Source: Mycolicibacterium bacteremicum (GTDB taxonomy: Bacteria > Actinomycetota > Actinomycetes > Mycobacteriales > Mycobacteriaceae). Taken from it: DNA of 64,000 nt. The position numbers were made by a program, and so were the translations under genes. Of this stretch, positions 44,076 through 53,301 are shown one piece after another. The stretch spans positions 1 to 64,000 of the forward strand of contig NZ_MVHJ01000010.1 in assembly GCF_002086115.1 (NCBI RefSeq). Direction: 5' to 3'. Each line of letters starts with the position of its first letter. The first letter of the stretch is position 1. The notes under the pieces are model-generated. The model did not search any database and was not told where the DNA came from. It saw nothing but the letters and a program-made list of their open reading frames with translations.

Positions 44076-46733
44076 ATGAGCCGCCCCGGAACGCCCGCGC
44101 TGACCGTTCGATACGAAGGATCGACCCGTACCTTCTCCGCAGGCAACGACGTCGTCGTCGGCCGCGACCTACGTGCCGATGTCCGTATCGCCCACCCGCT
44201 GATCTCGCGCGCCCACCTGGTGCTGCGCTTCGATCAGGGCCGCTGGATCGCCATCGACAACGGCAGCCTCAACGGCATGTACGTCAACGGCCAGCGCGTC
44301 CCGACCCTGGACATCACCGACGGCCAGCACGTCAACATCGGTAACCCGGACGGCCCGCAGCTGGTCTTCGAGGTCGGCCGTCACCAGGGTGCGGTGGGCA
44401 GCCCGCCGCCCACGCAGGCGGTCGCCACCCCGACCGGCCCGCGGCCCAGCGCGTCCTGGCCGACCCAGGCCCCGATGCAGCCGCCCCCGACGCAGGCTCC
44501 GCCGCCGTGGCCGACCGGCGGCGCCCCGTCCCAGCAGCCGCCGCGCTACCCGTCGGGGCCGCCGTCGCGTCAACCGACCGGACAGCAGCCGTATCACCCG
44601 ACCGGGCAGCAGCCGTATCAGGGCGCGCCGCAGCAGGGCTACCTGCCGCCACAGCCGCCGCCGACCGTCTCGCGCTCGCAGCCGACCTACATCCCGCCGG
44701 CCGACCCGTCGCAGACCGCGATGGGACCGACCGCGGTGGCCCGCCCGTCGGAGAACAACCTCGCCACGAGCATGCTCAAGATCCTGCGCCCCGGGAAGGC
44801 GCCGGAGGTGCCGCCGGGCGGTATCAAGATCGGTCGCGCCACCGACAACGACATCGTCATCCCCGACGTGCTGGCCTCCCGGCACCACGCCACCCTGGTC
44901 TCCGGTCCGGGCGGCACCGAGATCCTCGACAACCGCAGCATCAACGGCACCTTCGTCAACGGTCAGCGTGTCGATGACGCACTGCTGCGCGAGGGTGACG
45001 TGGTCACCATCGGCAACGTCGACCTGGTTTTCACCGGCGGCACGCTGGTCCGCGGCTCGGAGACCCAGGCCGCCACCCGGACCGGTGGCCTGGAGGTCCG
45101 CGGCCTGACGTGGACCATCGAGGGCAACAAGACCCTGCTCAACAACATCTCGATCGACGCCCGGCCGGGCACGCTGACCGCGGTGATCGGCCCGTCGGGT
45201 GCGGGTAAGTCGACCTTCGCCAAGCAGGTCGCCGGCCTCACCCATCCCACCTCGGGCACGGTGTCCTTCGAGGGTCACGACATCCATGCCGAGTACGCCT
45301 CGCTGCGCTCCCGGATCGGCATGGTCCCCCAGGACGATGTGGTGCACGGTCAGCTGACGGTCAAGCAGGCGCTGATGTACGCCGCCGAGCTGCGCCTGCC
45401 CCCGGACACCACCAAGGAGGACCGCGAGCGGGTGGTCCTGCAGGTCCTCGAAGAGCTGGAGATGACCAAGCACCTGGAAACCCGGGTGGACAAGCTCTCC
45501 GGCGGCCAGCGCAAGCGCGCGTCGGTGGCCCTGGAGCTGCTGACCGGGCCTTCGCTGTTGATCCTCGACGAGCCGACCTCGGGTCTGGACCCCGCGCTGG
45601 ACCGTCAGGTCATGACAATGCTGCGTCAGCTCGCCGACGCCGGCCGTGTGGTGCTGGTGGTGACGCACTCGCTGACCTATCTGGACGTGTGTGATCAGGT
45701 GCTGCTGCTGGCACCCGGCGGCAAGACCGCCTTCTACGGCCCGCCGAGCCAGATCGGTCCGGAGCTGGGCACCACCAACTGGGCCGACATCTTCTCCTCG
45801 GTCGCCGGCGATCCGGACGCCTCGCACCAGAACTATCTGGCCCGTAGCGGTCCGTTGCCGCAGGCCGAGGCCTCCGAGCAACCCGCCGATCTGGGCAAGC
45901 CCGCGAAAACCAGTGTCCGAAGGCAGTTCTCGACCATCGGGCGCCGGCAGATGCGGCTCATCGTCTCCGACCGCGGCTACTTCGCGTTCCTGGCGGTGCT
46001 GCCCTTCATCATGGGCGTGCTGTCGCTGTCGGTGCCCGGCACCGTCGGCTTCGGGGTGCCCGATCCGTTGGGTGACGCCCCCAACGAGCCCGGCCAGATC
46101 CTGGTGCTGCTGAACGTCGGCGCCATCTTCATGGGCACCGCGCTGACCGTGCGCGATCTGATCGGTGAGCGCGCCATCTTCCGCCGCGAGCAAGCCGTCG
46201 GGTTGTCGACGACGGCGTATCTGCTGGCCAAGGTGTGCATCTACGCGGTGTTCGCGATCATCCAGTCCTCGATCGTCACCGCCATCGCCGTGCTGGGTAA
46301 GGGCGGCCCGACGCAGGGCTCGCTGTCGTTCCTGCCGCCGACGGCCGAGCTGTTCCTGGTGATGGCGGCGACCACGGTGACCGCGGCCATGGTGGGTCTG
46401 GCGCTCTCGGCACTGGCCAAGTCCAACGAGCAGATCATGCCGCTGCTGGTGGTCGCCGTGATGAGCCAGTTGGTGTTCTCCGGCGGCATGATCCCGGTGA
46501 CCGATCGCCTGGTGCTCGACCAGCTGTCCTGGTTCACCCCGGCGCGCTGGGGCTTTGCCGCCTCGGCATCGACGGTGGACCTGATCCACCTGGTCCCCGG
46601 CCCGCTGACGCCCAAGGATTCACACTGGGAGCACACCGCGTCGGCCTGGTGGTTCGACATGGGCATGCTGGCGCTGTTGAGCGTGGGCTACCTGACCTTC
46701 GTGCGCTGGAAGATCCGGCTCAAGGCGGGCTGA
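44076..46733 (+). CDS. FHA-domain ABC exporter, Rv1747-like
   Basis: Half-transporter of 885 residues with regulation by phosphothreonine binding. Seen in order: FHA1 (about 15-95, VVGRDLRADVRIAHPLISRAH), a Pro/Gln-rich linker (about 105-235, with Thr-Gln repeats), FHA2 (about 250-330, IGRATDNDIVIPDVLASRHH), an ABC ATPase (Walker A GPSGAGKST about 370, signature LSGGQRKR, Walker B LLILDEPTSGLD), then about six membrane helices of the ABC-2 type (630-880). Matches Rv1747, which exports phosphatidylinositol mannosides and is controlled by PknF through linker Thr residues; that kinase is not next to this gene here. Confidence 0.9.
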   Translation: MSRPGTPALTVRYEGSTRTFSAGNDVVVGRDLRADVRIAHPLISRAHLVLRFDQGRWIAIDNGSLNGMYVNGQRVPTLDITDGQHVNIGNPDGPQLVFEVGRHQGAVGSPPPTQAVATPTGPRPSASWPTQAPMQPPPTQAPPPWPTGGAPSQQPPRYPSGPPSRQPTGQQPYHPTGQQPYQGAPQQGYLPPQPPPTVSRSQPTYIPPADPSQTAMGPTAVARPSENNLATSMLKILRPGKAPEVPPGGIKIGRATDNDIVIPDVLASRHHATLVSGPGGTEILDNRSINGTFVNGQRVDDALLREGDVVTIGNVDLVFTGGTLVRGSETQAATRTGGLEVRGLTWTIEGNKTLLNNISIDARPGTLTAVIGPSGAGKSTFAKQVAGLTHPTSGTVSFEGHDIHAEYASLRSRIGMVPQDDVVHGQLTVKQALMYAAELRLPPDTTKEDRERVVLQVLEELEMTKHLETRVDKLSGGQRKRASVALELLTGPSLLILDEPTSGLDPALDRQVMTMLRQLADAGRVVLVVTHSLTYLDVCDQVLLLAPGGKTAFYGPPSQIGPELGTTNWADIFSSVAGDPDASHQNYLARSGPLPQAEASEQPADLGKPAKTSVRRQFSTIGRRQMRLIVSDRGYFAFLAVLPFIMGVLSLSVPGTVGFGVPDPLGDAPNEPGQILVLLNVGAIFMGTALTVRDLIGERAIFRREQAVGLSTTAYLLAKVCIYAVFAIIQSSIVTAIAVLGKGGPTQGSLSFLPPTAELFLVMAATTVTAAMVGLALSALAKSNEQIMPLLVVAVMSQLVFSGGMIPVTDRLVLDQLSWFTPARWGFAASASTVDLIHLVPGPLTPKDSHWEHTASAWWFDMGMLALLSVGYLTFVRWKIRLKAG

Positions 46734-46745
46734 TTCGCCGCGGTT

Positions 46746-46786
46746 TGTGGAGTCGGAGCCGTAACCATGCCGGCTGGGACTCCACA
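46746..46786. terminator. Bidirectional hairpin between FHA-ABC and acyl-CoA dehydrogenase genes
   Basis: TGTGGAGTC (46746-46754) plus AGCCG pairs with CGGCT plus GACTCCACA (46778-46786), with a GG-GG internal loop and nine-base terminal loop. It lies between convergent stops at 46733 and 46808. The core GGAGTC..AGCCG/CGGCT..GACTCC is almost the same as in the hairpin at 24454. Confidence 0.75.
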
Positions 46787-46807
46787 CGTCACCGAACCGG
46801 AGGCCGG

Positions 46808-48004
46808 TCAGCCGGTGATCTCGCGACCGATCAACCGGCGGGCCACGATCCACTGCTGGAGCTCGTTGGCCCCCTCGAAGATCTCCAGGATCTTCGCGTC
46901 GCGAAACATCTCCTCCAGTCGCACCGACTCGCCGGTCTCGCCGACCTGCCGGGCGAAGCCGAGCGCTCCGTATATCTGGATCGCCTCGCGCACGATGTCG
47001 TTGGCCAGCCGGGTGCCGTATGCCTTGGCCATCGCGGCCTCGGGCTCCGCGGTGCGATCGCCGCGGTCCACCAGGGTCGCCGCCTTCTGATAGAGCGTGC
47101 GCGCGCATTCGATCTCGGTGGCCCGCTGCGCCATGGTGAACTGCCAGTGCTGCATGGCGCCGAGCGGCGCACCGAAGACCTCGCGAGTCCGGAGCCGGTG
47201 CACCGCGAGATCCAATGCAGCCTGGGCCACCCCGACGCCGGCCGCCCCGATTCCGATGCGGCCGCGCACCAGCGCCGACAGTGCCACGGCCATGCCGCCG
47301 CCGACGGTGCCCAGCACGTGGGATCGCGGCACGAACACATCCACGAACTCGATATCCGCCGTGATCTGGCCCCGGTGGCCCATCTTCAGATCCGGAACAC
47401 CGATCCGGATGCCCGGCGACGTGAGATCCACCAGCAGCATCGTCGCCCGGTCACCGTGCGCTCCGGCCCGCACCAGAACCGACACCCACCCCGCCGCCAC
47501 ACTGTTGGTGATCCACCGCTTGCGACCGTTCAGCACGAAACCGTCGGAAACCTCCTCGGCGACCGTGCGCAGGCGCTGGGCGGTGAGGTCCGAACTGGTC
47601 TCCGGTTCGGTCATGGCGAAGGCGAAGGCTGTCCTCCCGCTCACCAATTCGGGTATCAGGCGGGATCGCAGTTCCTCGGTGGCGAACTCCAGGGTCTGTG
47701 GCACCAGGATGCACTGCCCGTCATACACACCCGCCATGGACGACGATTCGTAGGCGATCTCCTCGGCCACCGTGCAGGTGCCGAGTAGCGGATGCGCCAG
47801 ACCCCGGCCGTATTCGGGACTGAACGGGACCGCGAACATGCCCTCCTCGGCAAGTCCGCGGAACGCCGCCCAGGGAAAGCTGTCCGCGGACTCCTCGCGC
47901 TGCCCGATCTCGCGGGCATGCGGGGCCAGCCGCCGCTGCACGGCTTTCCTCGCATCGCGACGCAGCGCGACGATCTCGTCCGGTAGCCAGACATCGTGGG
48001 TCAT
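46808..48004 (-). CDS. Acyl-CoA dehydrogenase
   Basis: FAD-dependent acyl-CoA dehydrogenase of 398 residues, the first oxidation step of beta-oxidation-like pathways. Seen: FAMTEPETSSDLTAQ (FAD/substrate site), WITNS, GRIGIGAAGVGVAQAALD, and the C-terminal catalytic-base region LEIFEGANELQQWIVARRLIG. ATG 48004 (MTHDVWLPDE) fits the family; an upstream ATG at 48121 would read through the operator. TetR gene 77 bases upstream on the same strand; the 20-base palindrome at 48049 lies between. Fatty or branched acyl substrate unknown. Confidence 0.88.
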   Translation of the reverse strand: MTHDVWLPDEIVALRRDARKAVQRRLAPHAREIGQREESADSFPWAAFRGLAEEGMFAVPFSPEYGRGLAHPLLGTCTVAEEIAYESSSMAGVYDGQCILVPQTLEFATEELRSRLIPELVSGRTAFAFAMTEPETSSDLTAQRLRTVAEEVSDGFVLNGRKRWITNSVAAGWVSVLVRAGAHGDRATMLLVDLTSPGIRIGVPDLKMGHRGQITADIEFVDVFVPRSHVLGTVGGGMAVALSALVRGRIGIGAAGVGVAQAALDLAVHRLRTREVFGAPLGAMQHWQFTMAQRATEIECARTLYQKAATLVDRGDRTAEPEAAMAKAYGTRLANDIVREAIQIYGALGFARQVGETGESVRLEEMFRDAKILEIFEGANELQQWIVARRLIGREITG

Positions 48005-48048
48005 CTGGTCCTGCGTACGGGGCGGTGAACCGATCACCTTGCCAGAGT

Positions 48049-48068
48049 AACAGTCACCATTGACTGTT
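48049..48068. promoter_or_regulatory. Perfect 20-bp palindromic operator upstream of the acyl-CoA dehydrogenase gene
   Basis: AACAGTCA and TGACTGTT are exact inverted eight-base half-sites with a four-base centre. It lies 44 bases before the acyl-CoA dehydrogenase ATG, downstream of the co-oriented TetR gene. Typical TetR-family operator for fatty-acid genes. Confidence 0.8.
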
Positions 48069-48081
48069 TTTGACGACGTGT

Positions 48082-48711
48082 CTACCCGGCTGTCAGCAGC
48101 GTCCGGGCAATCTCCTTCCACAGCGGGACGTGTGGATCCTCGTCCGCGATACGGTCGTCGATGGCATAGGTCAGCGCAACGCCGCGCATGCTGGTGAACA
48201 GCAGCTCAGCGACGTCCGCGAACGCCTGGTGACTGCTGTGCACCGGACCGAACATCGTCGCGATGACATGGTCGATGGCCCGCCCCAATCGCCGTTCGGC
48301 CTGGGCCAGTTCGGCCCGCAGGCCGGGATCGGTCCGGGCCGCCATCCACAGCTCCATCGCAGCCCAGAAGTACGGCTGCCGAAATGTGCTCCACAGCAAT
48401 GACACCGCATAATCGAGCCGTTCCGGACTGCCCGCGGCGCCATCGGGTGCGGCATCGAACCACTGCTCCATCTCGGTGATCCGCTCCACCGCGAGGTACT
48501 GCGCGGCGGCCACCAACAGTTCGTCCCTGGACGGAAAGTAGTGCAGCAACCTGCCGCGCGATACGCCGGCCAGCTGCTGGATCACCACGGTGGTGGCGCC
48601 GCGGTAGCCGTGGTCGACCAGGGCCTGCACCGCCGCTTCGAGGATCAGTGTCCGGCTGTCCGCCCGCCGCTCGACATGTGACCTACGGTCACCTTCCGAT
48701 GCTGGGCTCAT
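48082..48711 (-). CDS. TetR family transcriptional regulator
   Basis: TetR regulator of 209 residues. Seen: TLILEAAVQALVDHGYRGATTVVI then QQLAGVSRGRLLHYFPSRDELL, the DNA-binding helices, with an acyl-CoA-regulator-like C-terminus. It ends 77 bases before the acyl-CoA dehydrogenase gene, whose upstream region holds a perfect palindrome, so it probably represses fatty-acid breakdown until an acyl-CoA binds. No similar palindrome is obvious in front of its own gene. The start (MSPASEGDRRSHVE) is the first ATG; pentapeptide gene mfpA lies upstream on the same strand. Confidence 0.85.
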   Translation of the reverse strand: MSPASEGDRRSHVERRADSRTLILEAAVQALVDHGYRGATTVVIQQLAGVSRGRLLHYFPSRDELLVAAAQYLAVERITEMEQWFDAAPDGAAGSPERLDYAVSLLWSTFRQPYFWAAMELWMAARTDPGLRAELAQAERRLGRAIDHVIATMFGPVHSSHQAFADVAELLFTSMRGVALTYAIDDRIADEDPHVPLWKEIARTLLTAG

Positions 48712-48747
48712 ACGCGGAGCCTACTCACCATTTCCGGTCAGCCGTGA

Positions 48748-49308
48748 CTACTCGCCGTGCACATCCAACCCGTGTGCCGCGGCATAGGCCAACCCCTGCT
48801 CGATGTTCACCCGCGCGCCGCGTAGCTTGGCCGTCGTCCAGAAGGTCGGGTCGACGCGCGCACCACGCAGGTCGGCCTCGTCGAACTTGGCGTTCTGCAC
48901 CCGCGCACCGCTGAGGTCCGCACGCGCCAGCACGGCCTTGCGCAGGTCGGTGCCCACCAGGTTGGCCTCGCGTAGCCGACAATCCGACAGGTCGACGGTC
49001 CGCAGGTCACAGCCACCCAGCACGCTCAGCGACAGGTCGACCTCGATGAACTGCACCGGTCGCAGCCGCGTCTCGGTGAACACCGAACCCAGCAGACTGC
49101 ACTGCCGGAAGGTGCTGTGCAGCAGCGCGGCCCGCCGAAAGGTGCAGTTGCGGAAGGCCGAACCCAGATGCTCGGACTCGGTGAGGTCGACGCCGCTGAA
49201 ATCGCACTCGTCGAAGACCACCCGCTCGGTGCGCAGCCGGCTGAGATCTTCGTCGCGGAAGTCGTGGGCGGTGAACTCGCGGTCCACCCAGACCTGGTCG
49301 TCGGTCAT
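48748..49308 (-). CDS. mfpA: Pentapeptide repeat protein MfpA
   Basis: Right-handed quadrilateral beta-helix protein of 186 residues made of A(D/N)LXX-type pentapeptides (for example ANLVGTDLRKAVLARADLSGA, written as parts ANLVGTDLRK and AVLARADLSGA; central Phe/Leu at every fifth position). MfpA mimics DNA, binds DNA gyrase and lowers fluoroquinolone susceptibility in M. smegmatis and M. tuberculosis. Matches Rv3361c in size. Last gene of the mfpE-D-C-B-A operon; its ATG overlaps the mfpB stop by four bases (ATGA). MfpB, a small GTPase, is reported to control MfpA. Confidence 0.93.
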   Translation of the reverse strand: MTDDQVWVDREFTAHDFRDEDLSRLRTERVVFDECDFSGVDLTESEHLGSAFRNCTFRRAALLHSTFRQCSLLGSVFTETRLRPVQFIEVDLSLSVLGGCDLRTVDLSDCRLREANLVGTDLRKAVLARADLSGARVQNAKFDEADLRGARVDPTFWTTAKLRGARVNIEQGLAYAAAHGLDVHGE

Positions 49309-49862
49309 ACGCTGGCCAGCGCGTACTCGGCCACCGTGATCAGCGCCGCCCGTGCGGACCGCCGATCCCGGGCGTCCACGGCGACGATCGGGATGTCCGG
49401 ACGCAGCGCCAGCGCCTGCCGCACCGACGCCTCGGGATAGCGTGGCGCGTCATCGAACTCGTTGACCGCGATGATGAACGGCAGCCCACGCGCCTCGAAG
49501 AAGTCCACCGCGGCGAAGCTGTCCTGCAGGCGCCGGATGTCCACCAGGATCACCGCGCCGATGGCGCCGCGGATCAGGTCGTCCCACATGAACCAGAACC
49601 GGCGTTGCCCGGGCGTGCCGAACAGGTAGAGCACCAGATCGTCGGCCAGCGTGATGCGGCCGAAGTCCATCGCGACCGTCGTGGTGTTCTTGCCGGGGGT
49701 GGCCTCCAGACCGTCGACCCCGGAGGACGCCGTGGTGACCAGGGCCTCGGTGCGCAGCGGCATGATCTCGCTGACCGCGCCGACGAATGTCGTCTTGCCG
49801 GAGCCGAAGCCGCCGGAGATGACGATCTTGGTCGATCCCGGCCTAGAGTGCCCGAAGGCCAC
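49305..49862 (-). CDS. mfpB: Small GTPase MfpB (CvnD-like)
   Basis: Ras-like GTP-binding protein of 185 residues. Seen: P-loop GGFGSGKTTFV (about 17-27), LYLFGTPGQRRFWFMWDDLIRGA (switch II, LFGTPGQRRF), and the guanine motif NEFDDAP. Conservon-type GTPase (CvnD) working with roadblock (MfpD), DUF742 (MfpC) and sensor-like (MfpE) partners. In M. smegmatis MfpB is reported to interact with MfpA and modulate gyrase protection. Overlaps mfpC by 20 bases and mfpA by four. Confidence 0.92.
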   Translation of the reverse strand: MAFGHSRPGSTKIVISGGFGSGKTTFVGAVSEIMPLRTEALVTTASSGVDGLEATPGKNTTTVAMDFGRITLADDLVLYLFGTPGQRRFWFMWDDLIRGAIGAVILVDIRRLQDSFAAVDFFEARGLPFIIAVNEFDDAPRYPEASVRQALALRPDIPIVAVDARDRRSARAALITVAEYALASV

Positions 49863-50229
49863 GCAACGTCCTTCCGATCAGGTCGCGACGGTCGTCGGCG
49901 GAGGCGGTGTCGTCCAGCGTCGCGTGCACCCGAAGATACCCGTCCGCGACCAGGTCGCCGATGAGCACACGCGCCACTCCGAGCGGTAATGACAACCGGG
50001 CGGCGACCTCCGCGACCGATGGCCCGTGCCGGCCCAGCGAAAGGATCTCCGATCGGACGTCGCGCGCCGGCCAGCGGCCGGCCCGATCGGGTTCCACGGT
50101 GCGGACCGGGGCCTCCAGCGGCAGCTCGATCGGGGTGCGGGTGCGTCCCGAGGTCAGCGTGTAGGGCCGCACCATGCTGGGCACGTCGGCCGGTTCGCCG
50201 CTCTCCCAGGCGTCGGGCGGGGTGTCCAT
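49843..50229 (-). CDS. mfpC: DUF742 protein MfpC (CvnC-like)
   Basis: Winged-helix-type DUF742 protein of 128 residues, the CvnC component of conservons. Seen: VRPYTLTSGRTRTPIELPLEAPV near the start (VRPYTLTSGRT, then PIELPLEAPV), and the helix-turn-helix VAEVAARLSLPLGVARVLIGDLVADGYL (VAEVAARLSLPLGVARVLI). Matches Rv3363c. Function in the complex unsettled, perhaps DNA or partner binding. Placed between mfpB (20-base overlap) and mfpD (seven-base gap). Confidence 0.9.
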   Translation of the reverse strand: MDTPPDAWESGEPADVPSMVRPYTLTSGRTRTPIELPLEAPVRTVEPDRAGRWPARDVRSEILSLGRHGPSVAEVAARLSLPLGVARVLIGDLVADGYLRVHATLDDTASADDRRDLIGRTLRGLRAL

Positions 50230-50236
50230 CGCGACC

Positions 50237-50635
50237 TCACGAGGGCTGGCGGCTGCGGCGCGCGGCCTGCACCACGTTGCCGACTCGCTCGACCAGGATC
50301 GCCATCTCGTAGCCGATCTGGCCGATATCGCAGGAGCGGGTGGCCAGCGCGGCGATGTTCGATCCGTCGCCGACGCGCATCAGCAGCAGGAATCCGTGTT
50401 CCATCTCGACGATGGACTGCATGACATGGCCGCCCTGGAACAGTTGCGCAGCACCGGTGGACAGACTGGCCAGGCCCGAGGTGACCGCCGCCAGCTGGTC
50501 GGCCCGCTCGGCCGGCATGTGTTCGCTGGCGGCCATCAACAGTCCGTCGGCGGAGACCAGCACGGCATGCGAGACCCCGTCGACCTCGCGGGCGAACTTG
50601 GCGACCAACCAGTCCAGCGACTCCCGGGTCGTCAC
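50237..50635 (-). CDS. mfpD: Roadblock/LC7 protein MfpD (CvnB-like)
   Basis: Roadblock/LC7-domain protein of 132 residues, probable GTPase-activating or adaptor partner of MfpB (as Roadblock proteins are for MglA). Seen: [27 protein letters not shown] ([19 protein letters not shown]), [12 protein letters not shown] and [19 protein letters not shown] 50635 overlaps the mfpE stop as GTGA. Matches Rv3364c in size and place. Confidence 0.9.
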   Translation of the reverse strand: MTTRESLDWLVAKFAREVDGVSHAVLVSADGLLMAASEHMPAERADQLAAVTSGLASLSTGAAQLFQGGHVMQSIVEMEHGFLLLMRVGDGSNIAALATRSCDIGQIGYEMAILVERVGNVVQAARRSRQPS

Positions 50636-53118
50636 TGCTCTCCTTCGGTGTCGCGGGCATGCGACCGACCGGCGTGCACCCCACCGAAGTGACTGCTCAG
50701 GCTGGCGCGGATGGCCGCCGGATCCGGCAGCGGCCCGGTGGGCGGGTCGGCGGAATCCGATGCTACCGAGGCATGCCTGCCGGGCGTGTCGCCCGCCCCC
50801 GGCACCAACCGGGCGCCCGGCCGGCGGACCGGCAGCCCCTCGGGTGTGTGCTCGTCGACCGGTGTGGCCTCGGCCGATTCCGCGGCCGACCAGCCGTTGT
50901 CCCACACCGACTTCCAGTCCAGATCAGTGCTCGTCCCCAGATCCGTGGGATCGACCAGCCATTCGGAGAGCATCTTCTGATAGATCGCGTCGTCGGAGTC
51001 GACGGGTTCTGCGGGTGCCTGCGGCCGCGGCGTGAAGAACGCGGTGGCCTCGGCGGGCGCCGCCGTGGGCAGCGGTTCGGTGCGGGGTGCGGCCTCGAAC
51101 CCACTGGATCCGGGGGTGCGTTGCGGTAGAGCCGATCCCGCTGGGTGATCGAGGGGTGCGGCGGATTCCTGCGGGACCGGGGCGACGAACGGATCGGCGG
51201 CCGGGGCAGGCACGATCTCCGCGAACCGCGGACCGACGGGTGCGCCGGCGACGAGTTCGGCCGGCAGATAGACGCCCGCGGTGGTGCCCGAGCTGGGCTC
51301 GCCGGGCACGGTGGCGCGCAGCCGCACCACCAGGCCGTGCCGGTCGGCCAGCCGGCCCACCACGAACAGTCCCATGTGCCGGGCGGTGTACGGGTTGACC
51401 TCACCCCCGGACTGCAGTCGGGTGTTGGCGACCCGCAGGTCGGGTTCGGCCATCCCGAGCCCCTCGTCGCCGACCTCGAGGACCAGCGCGCCGTCTTCGG
51501 TGCGTACCCCGGAAACCCGGACCGCGGTGGCCGGGGGTGAGTACCGCAGCGCATTGTCCATCAGTTCGGCCAGCACGTGCACCAGGTCGGCGGCGGTGGC
51601 GCCGACTATCTCGCAGTCCGGCAGCGACGCGGTGACGATGCGCGTGTAGTCCTCGACCTCGGAGGCGGCGGCGTTGACGACGGCGGCGACGGGCACCGGC
51701 TCGGCGTGCTCCCGGGTGGTGTTGGTGCCGGCCAGCACCAGCAGGTTGGCACCGTTGCGGCGCATCCGGGCGGCCAGGTGATCGAGCCGGAAGAGACTGT
51801 CGAGCCGCTGCGGGTCCTGTTCGTCGCGCTCCAACTGGTCGATCAGGGTGAGCTGCTGGTCCACCAGCGAGCGACTGCGCCGGGACAGCGTCTCGAACAT
51901 GTCGCTGACCTGAACCTGCAGCCGGGCCTGCTCACCGGCGAGCAGCACGGCCTGTTCGTGCAGTTCGTCGACGGCGTGCGCGACCTGCCCGACCTCCTCG
52001 GTGGTGTGCACCGGGATCGGGGTGACCGGGCCCGGGTCGCCGCCGGCGCGCACCTGGTCGAGCTCACGGGCCAGGTCGGTATGGGCCACCTTGAGCGCGC
52101 TGTCCCGCAGCCGGCGCAGCGGCCGGACCAGTGAGCGCGCCACCAGCGCGACGATCAGCAGCGCCAGCAGCATGGCGGCGATGACGACGACGGCGTCGCG
52201 GACGGCGGCGCTGCGCGCGGCGGCCGCCTGTTCGTCCACCGCGCCGGTGACCGAGGCGGTGGTCTGCTCGATGACACGGCCGGCGATCTCCCCGGTGGCG
52301 GCGATGGACTCGCGCAGCTGCGGGTTGTTCACCAGCACCGCGGCCGGGTCGGCCATGATCGCCATCCGCCCGACGAACTGGGACTGCAGTTCCTGAGCCT
52401 CGGCCGAGCCGACACCGAGGATCTGGCTCATGCCGGACAGCGTGGACGGTTCGGTGCCCGCCACGGTGCTCATCGAGGTGCGCAGTTCGGTTTCGGGCAC
52501 CTCCGCGCCGCGGTCGACCAGCAGCTGCTGCATCGTCATCTGGCCGCGGGCACCGATGGCCCGGGACAGGCCGAGGGTCTCGGCGCGGATCGCGGCGTCG
52601 TCGACGCGGACCGAGCCGTTGACGGCGTCCTCGGCGGTCAGCAGGATCGGTGCATAGGTCGTGACGCGGTCACGCAGCGAGATCGAGTTGGACGCCACCC
52701 GGTTCACCAGGTCCTGCCCGTCCTGCAGCAGGGCGGTGACCCCGGCGTCGACATCGGGCACCACATCGGTGTCATCGAGCCGGGTCTGCAGCTCCTGCCG
52801 GCCGGTGTCGAAGTCGCCGAGGGCTTGCTGCGGGTCCTGCGCGAGCAGCGCCGCTTCCAGTGCGGCCATGTAGTTCTCGATGGCGGGCACCAGCTCGGCC
52901 CGGTCGGCGGCGCGACGCAGATCCGATGCCTCGGTGAACCCCGAGTAGATGCGCAGACCGCCGAAGGTGGCGGCCAGTACCAGCGGCACCAGCGCGATGG
53001 CCAACACCTTTGCGCCGACGGGCCAGTTGCTCAGCGACCAGCGTGCCGGACGCTTCACGGGTTGGGCTGGTGCGCCGTGGGTTTCATCGTCCGCGCGCGG
53101 CGCGGCGAAGCTCGTCAT
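50632..53118 (-). CDS. mfpE: Sensor histidine-kinase-like protein MfpE (CvnA-like)
   Basis: Membrane protein of 828 residues. Seen: N-terminal TM helix about 38-58, a large extracytoplasmic NIT-type helical domain (about 60-340), second TM at about 345-370, HAMP-like [19 protein letters not shown], then a GHKL ATPase domain ([12 protein letters not shown] and [11 protein letters not shown]) but with no obvious His-box phosphoacceptor; the last 200 residues are Pro/Ala-rich. ATG 53118 ([11 protein letters not shown]) chosen. First gene of the mfpE-D-C-B-A operon, matching Rv3365c. The stimulus is unknown. Confidence 0.88.
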   Translation of the reverse strand: MTSFAAPRADDETHGAPAQPVKRPARWSLSNWPVGAKVLAIALVPLVLAATFGGLRIYSGFTEASDLRRAADRAELVPAIENYMAALEAALLAQDPQQALGDFDTGRQELQTRLDDTDVVPDVDAGVTALLQDGQDLVNRVASNSISLRDRVTTYAPILLTAEDAVNGSVRVDDAAIRAETLGLSRAIGARGQMTMQQLLVDRGAEVPETELRTSMSTVAGTEPSTLSGMSQILGVGSAEAQELQSQFVGRMAIMADPAAVLVNNPQLRESIAATGEIAGRVIEQTTASVTGAVDEQAAAARSAAVRDAVVVIAAMLLALLIVALVARSLVRPLRRLRDSALKVAHTDLARELDQVRAGGDPGPVTPIPVHTTEEVGQVAHAVDELHEQAVLLAGEQARLQVQVSDMFETLSRRSRSLVDQQLTLIDQLERDEQDPQRLDSLFRLDHLAARMRRNGANLLVLAGTNTTREHAEPVPVAAVVNAAASEVEDYTRIVTASLPDCEIVGATAADLVHVLAELMDNALRYSPPATAVRVSGVRTEDGALVLEVGDEGLGMAEPDLRVANTRLQSGGEVNPYTARHMGLFVVGRLADRHGLVVRLRATVPGEPSSGTTAGVYLPAELVAGAPVGPRFAEIVPAPAADPFVAPVPQESAAPLDHPAGSALPQRTPGSSGFEAAPRTEPLPTAAPAEATAFFTPRPQAPAEPVDSDDAIYQKMLSEWLVDPTDLGTSTDLDWKSVWDNGWSAAESAEATPVDEHTPEGLPVRRPGARLVPGAGDTPGRHASVASDSADPPTGPLPDPAAIRASLSSHFGGVHAGRSHARDTEGEQ

Positions 53119-53211
53119 CAGAGCCGGCTGCGGGTCGGTGGTGGCGCGTTCATATGCTTCCTGCTGCTTGAGCCCACGATGGGGCCGGCGTGGGACGCCT
53201 GGCAATTTGTC

Positions 53212-53246
53212 GAGTATGGCAGTCGCGCACAGGGGTTTCCATACTC
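53212..53246. promoter_or_regulatory. Inverted repeat upstream of the mfp operon
   Basis: GAGTATGG (53212-53219) and CCATACTC (53239-53246) are exact inverted eight-base copies with a 19-base spacer, 94 bases upstream of the mfpE ATG. Could be an operator or the stem of a leader hairpin. No protein is known for it. Confidence 0.5.
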
Positions 53247-53301
53247 CGCGGCACGGTTGTGGCAGTTCGTGACCGTTACGTTGCCCAACCTTTTCCTCCC
53301 G

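Noticed and set aside
44169..46589. 806-residue - strand frame antisense to the FHA-ABC exporter
   Set aside because: Repetitive Arg/Gly/His translation and no start context; the sense frame has ordered FHA and ABC domains.
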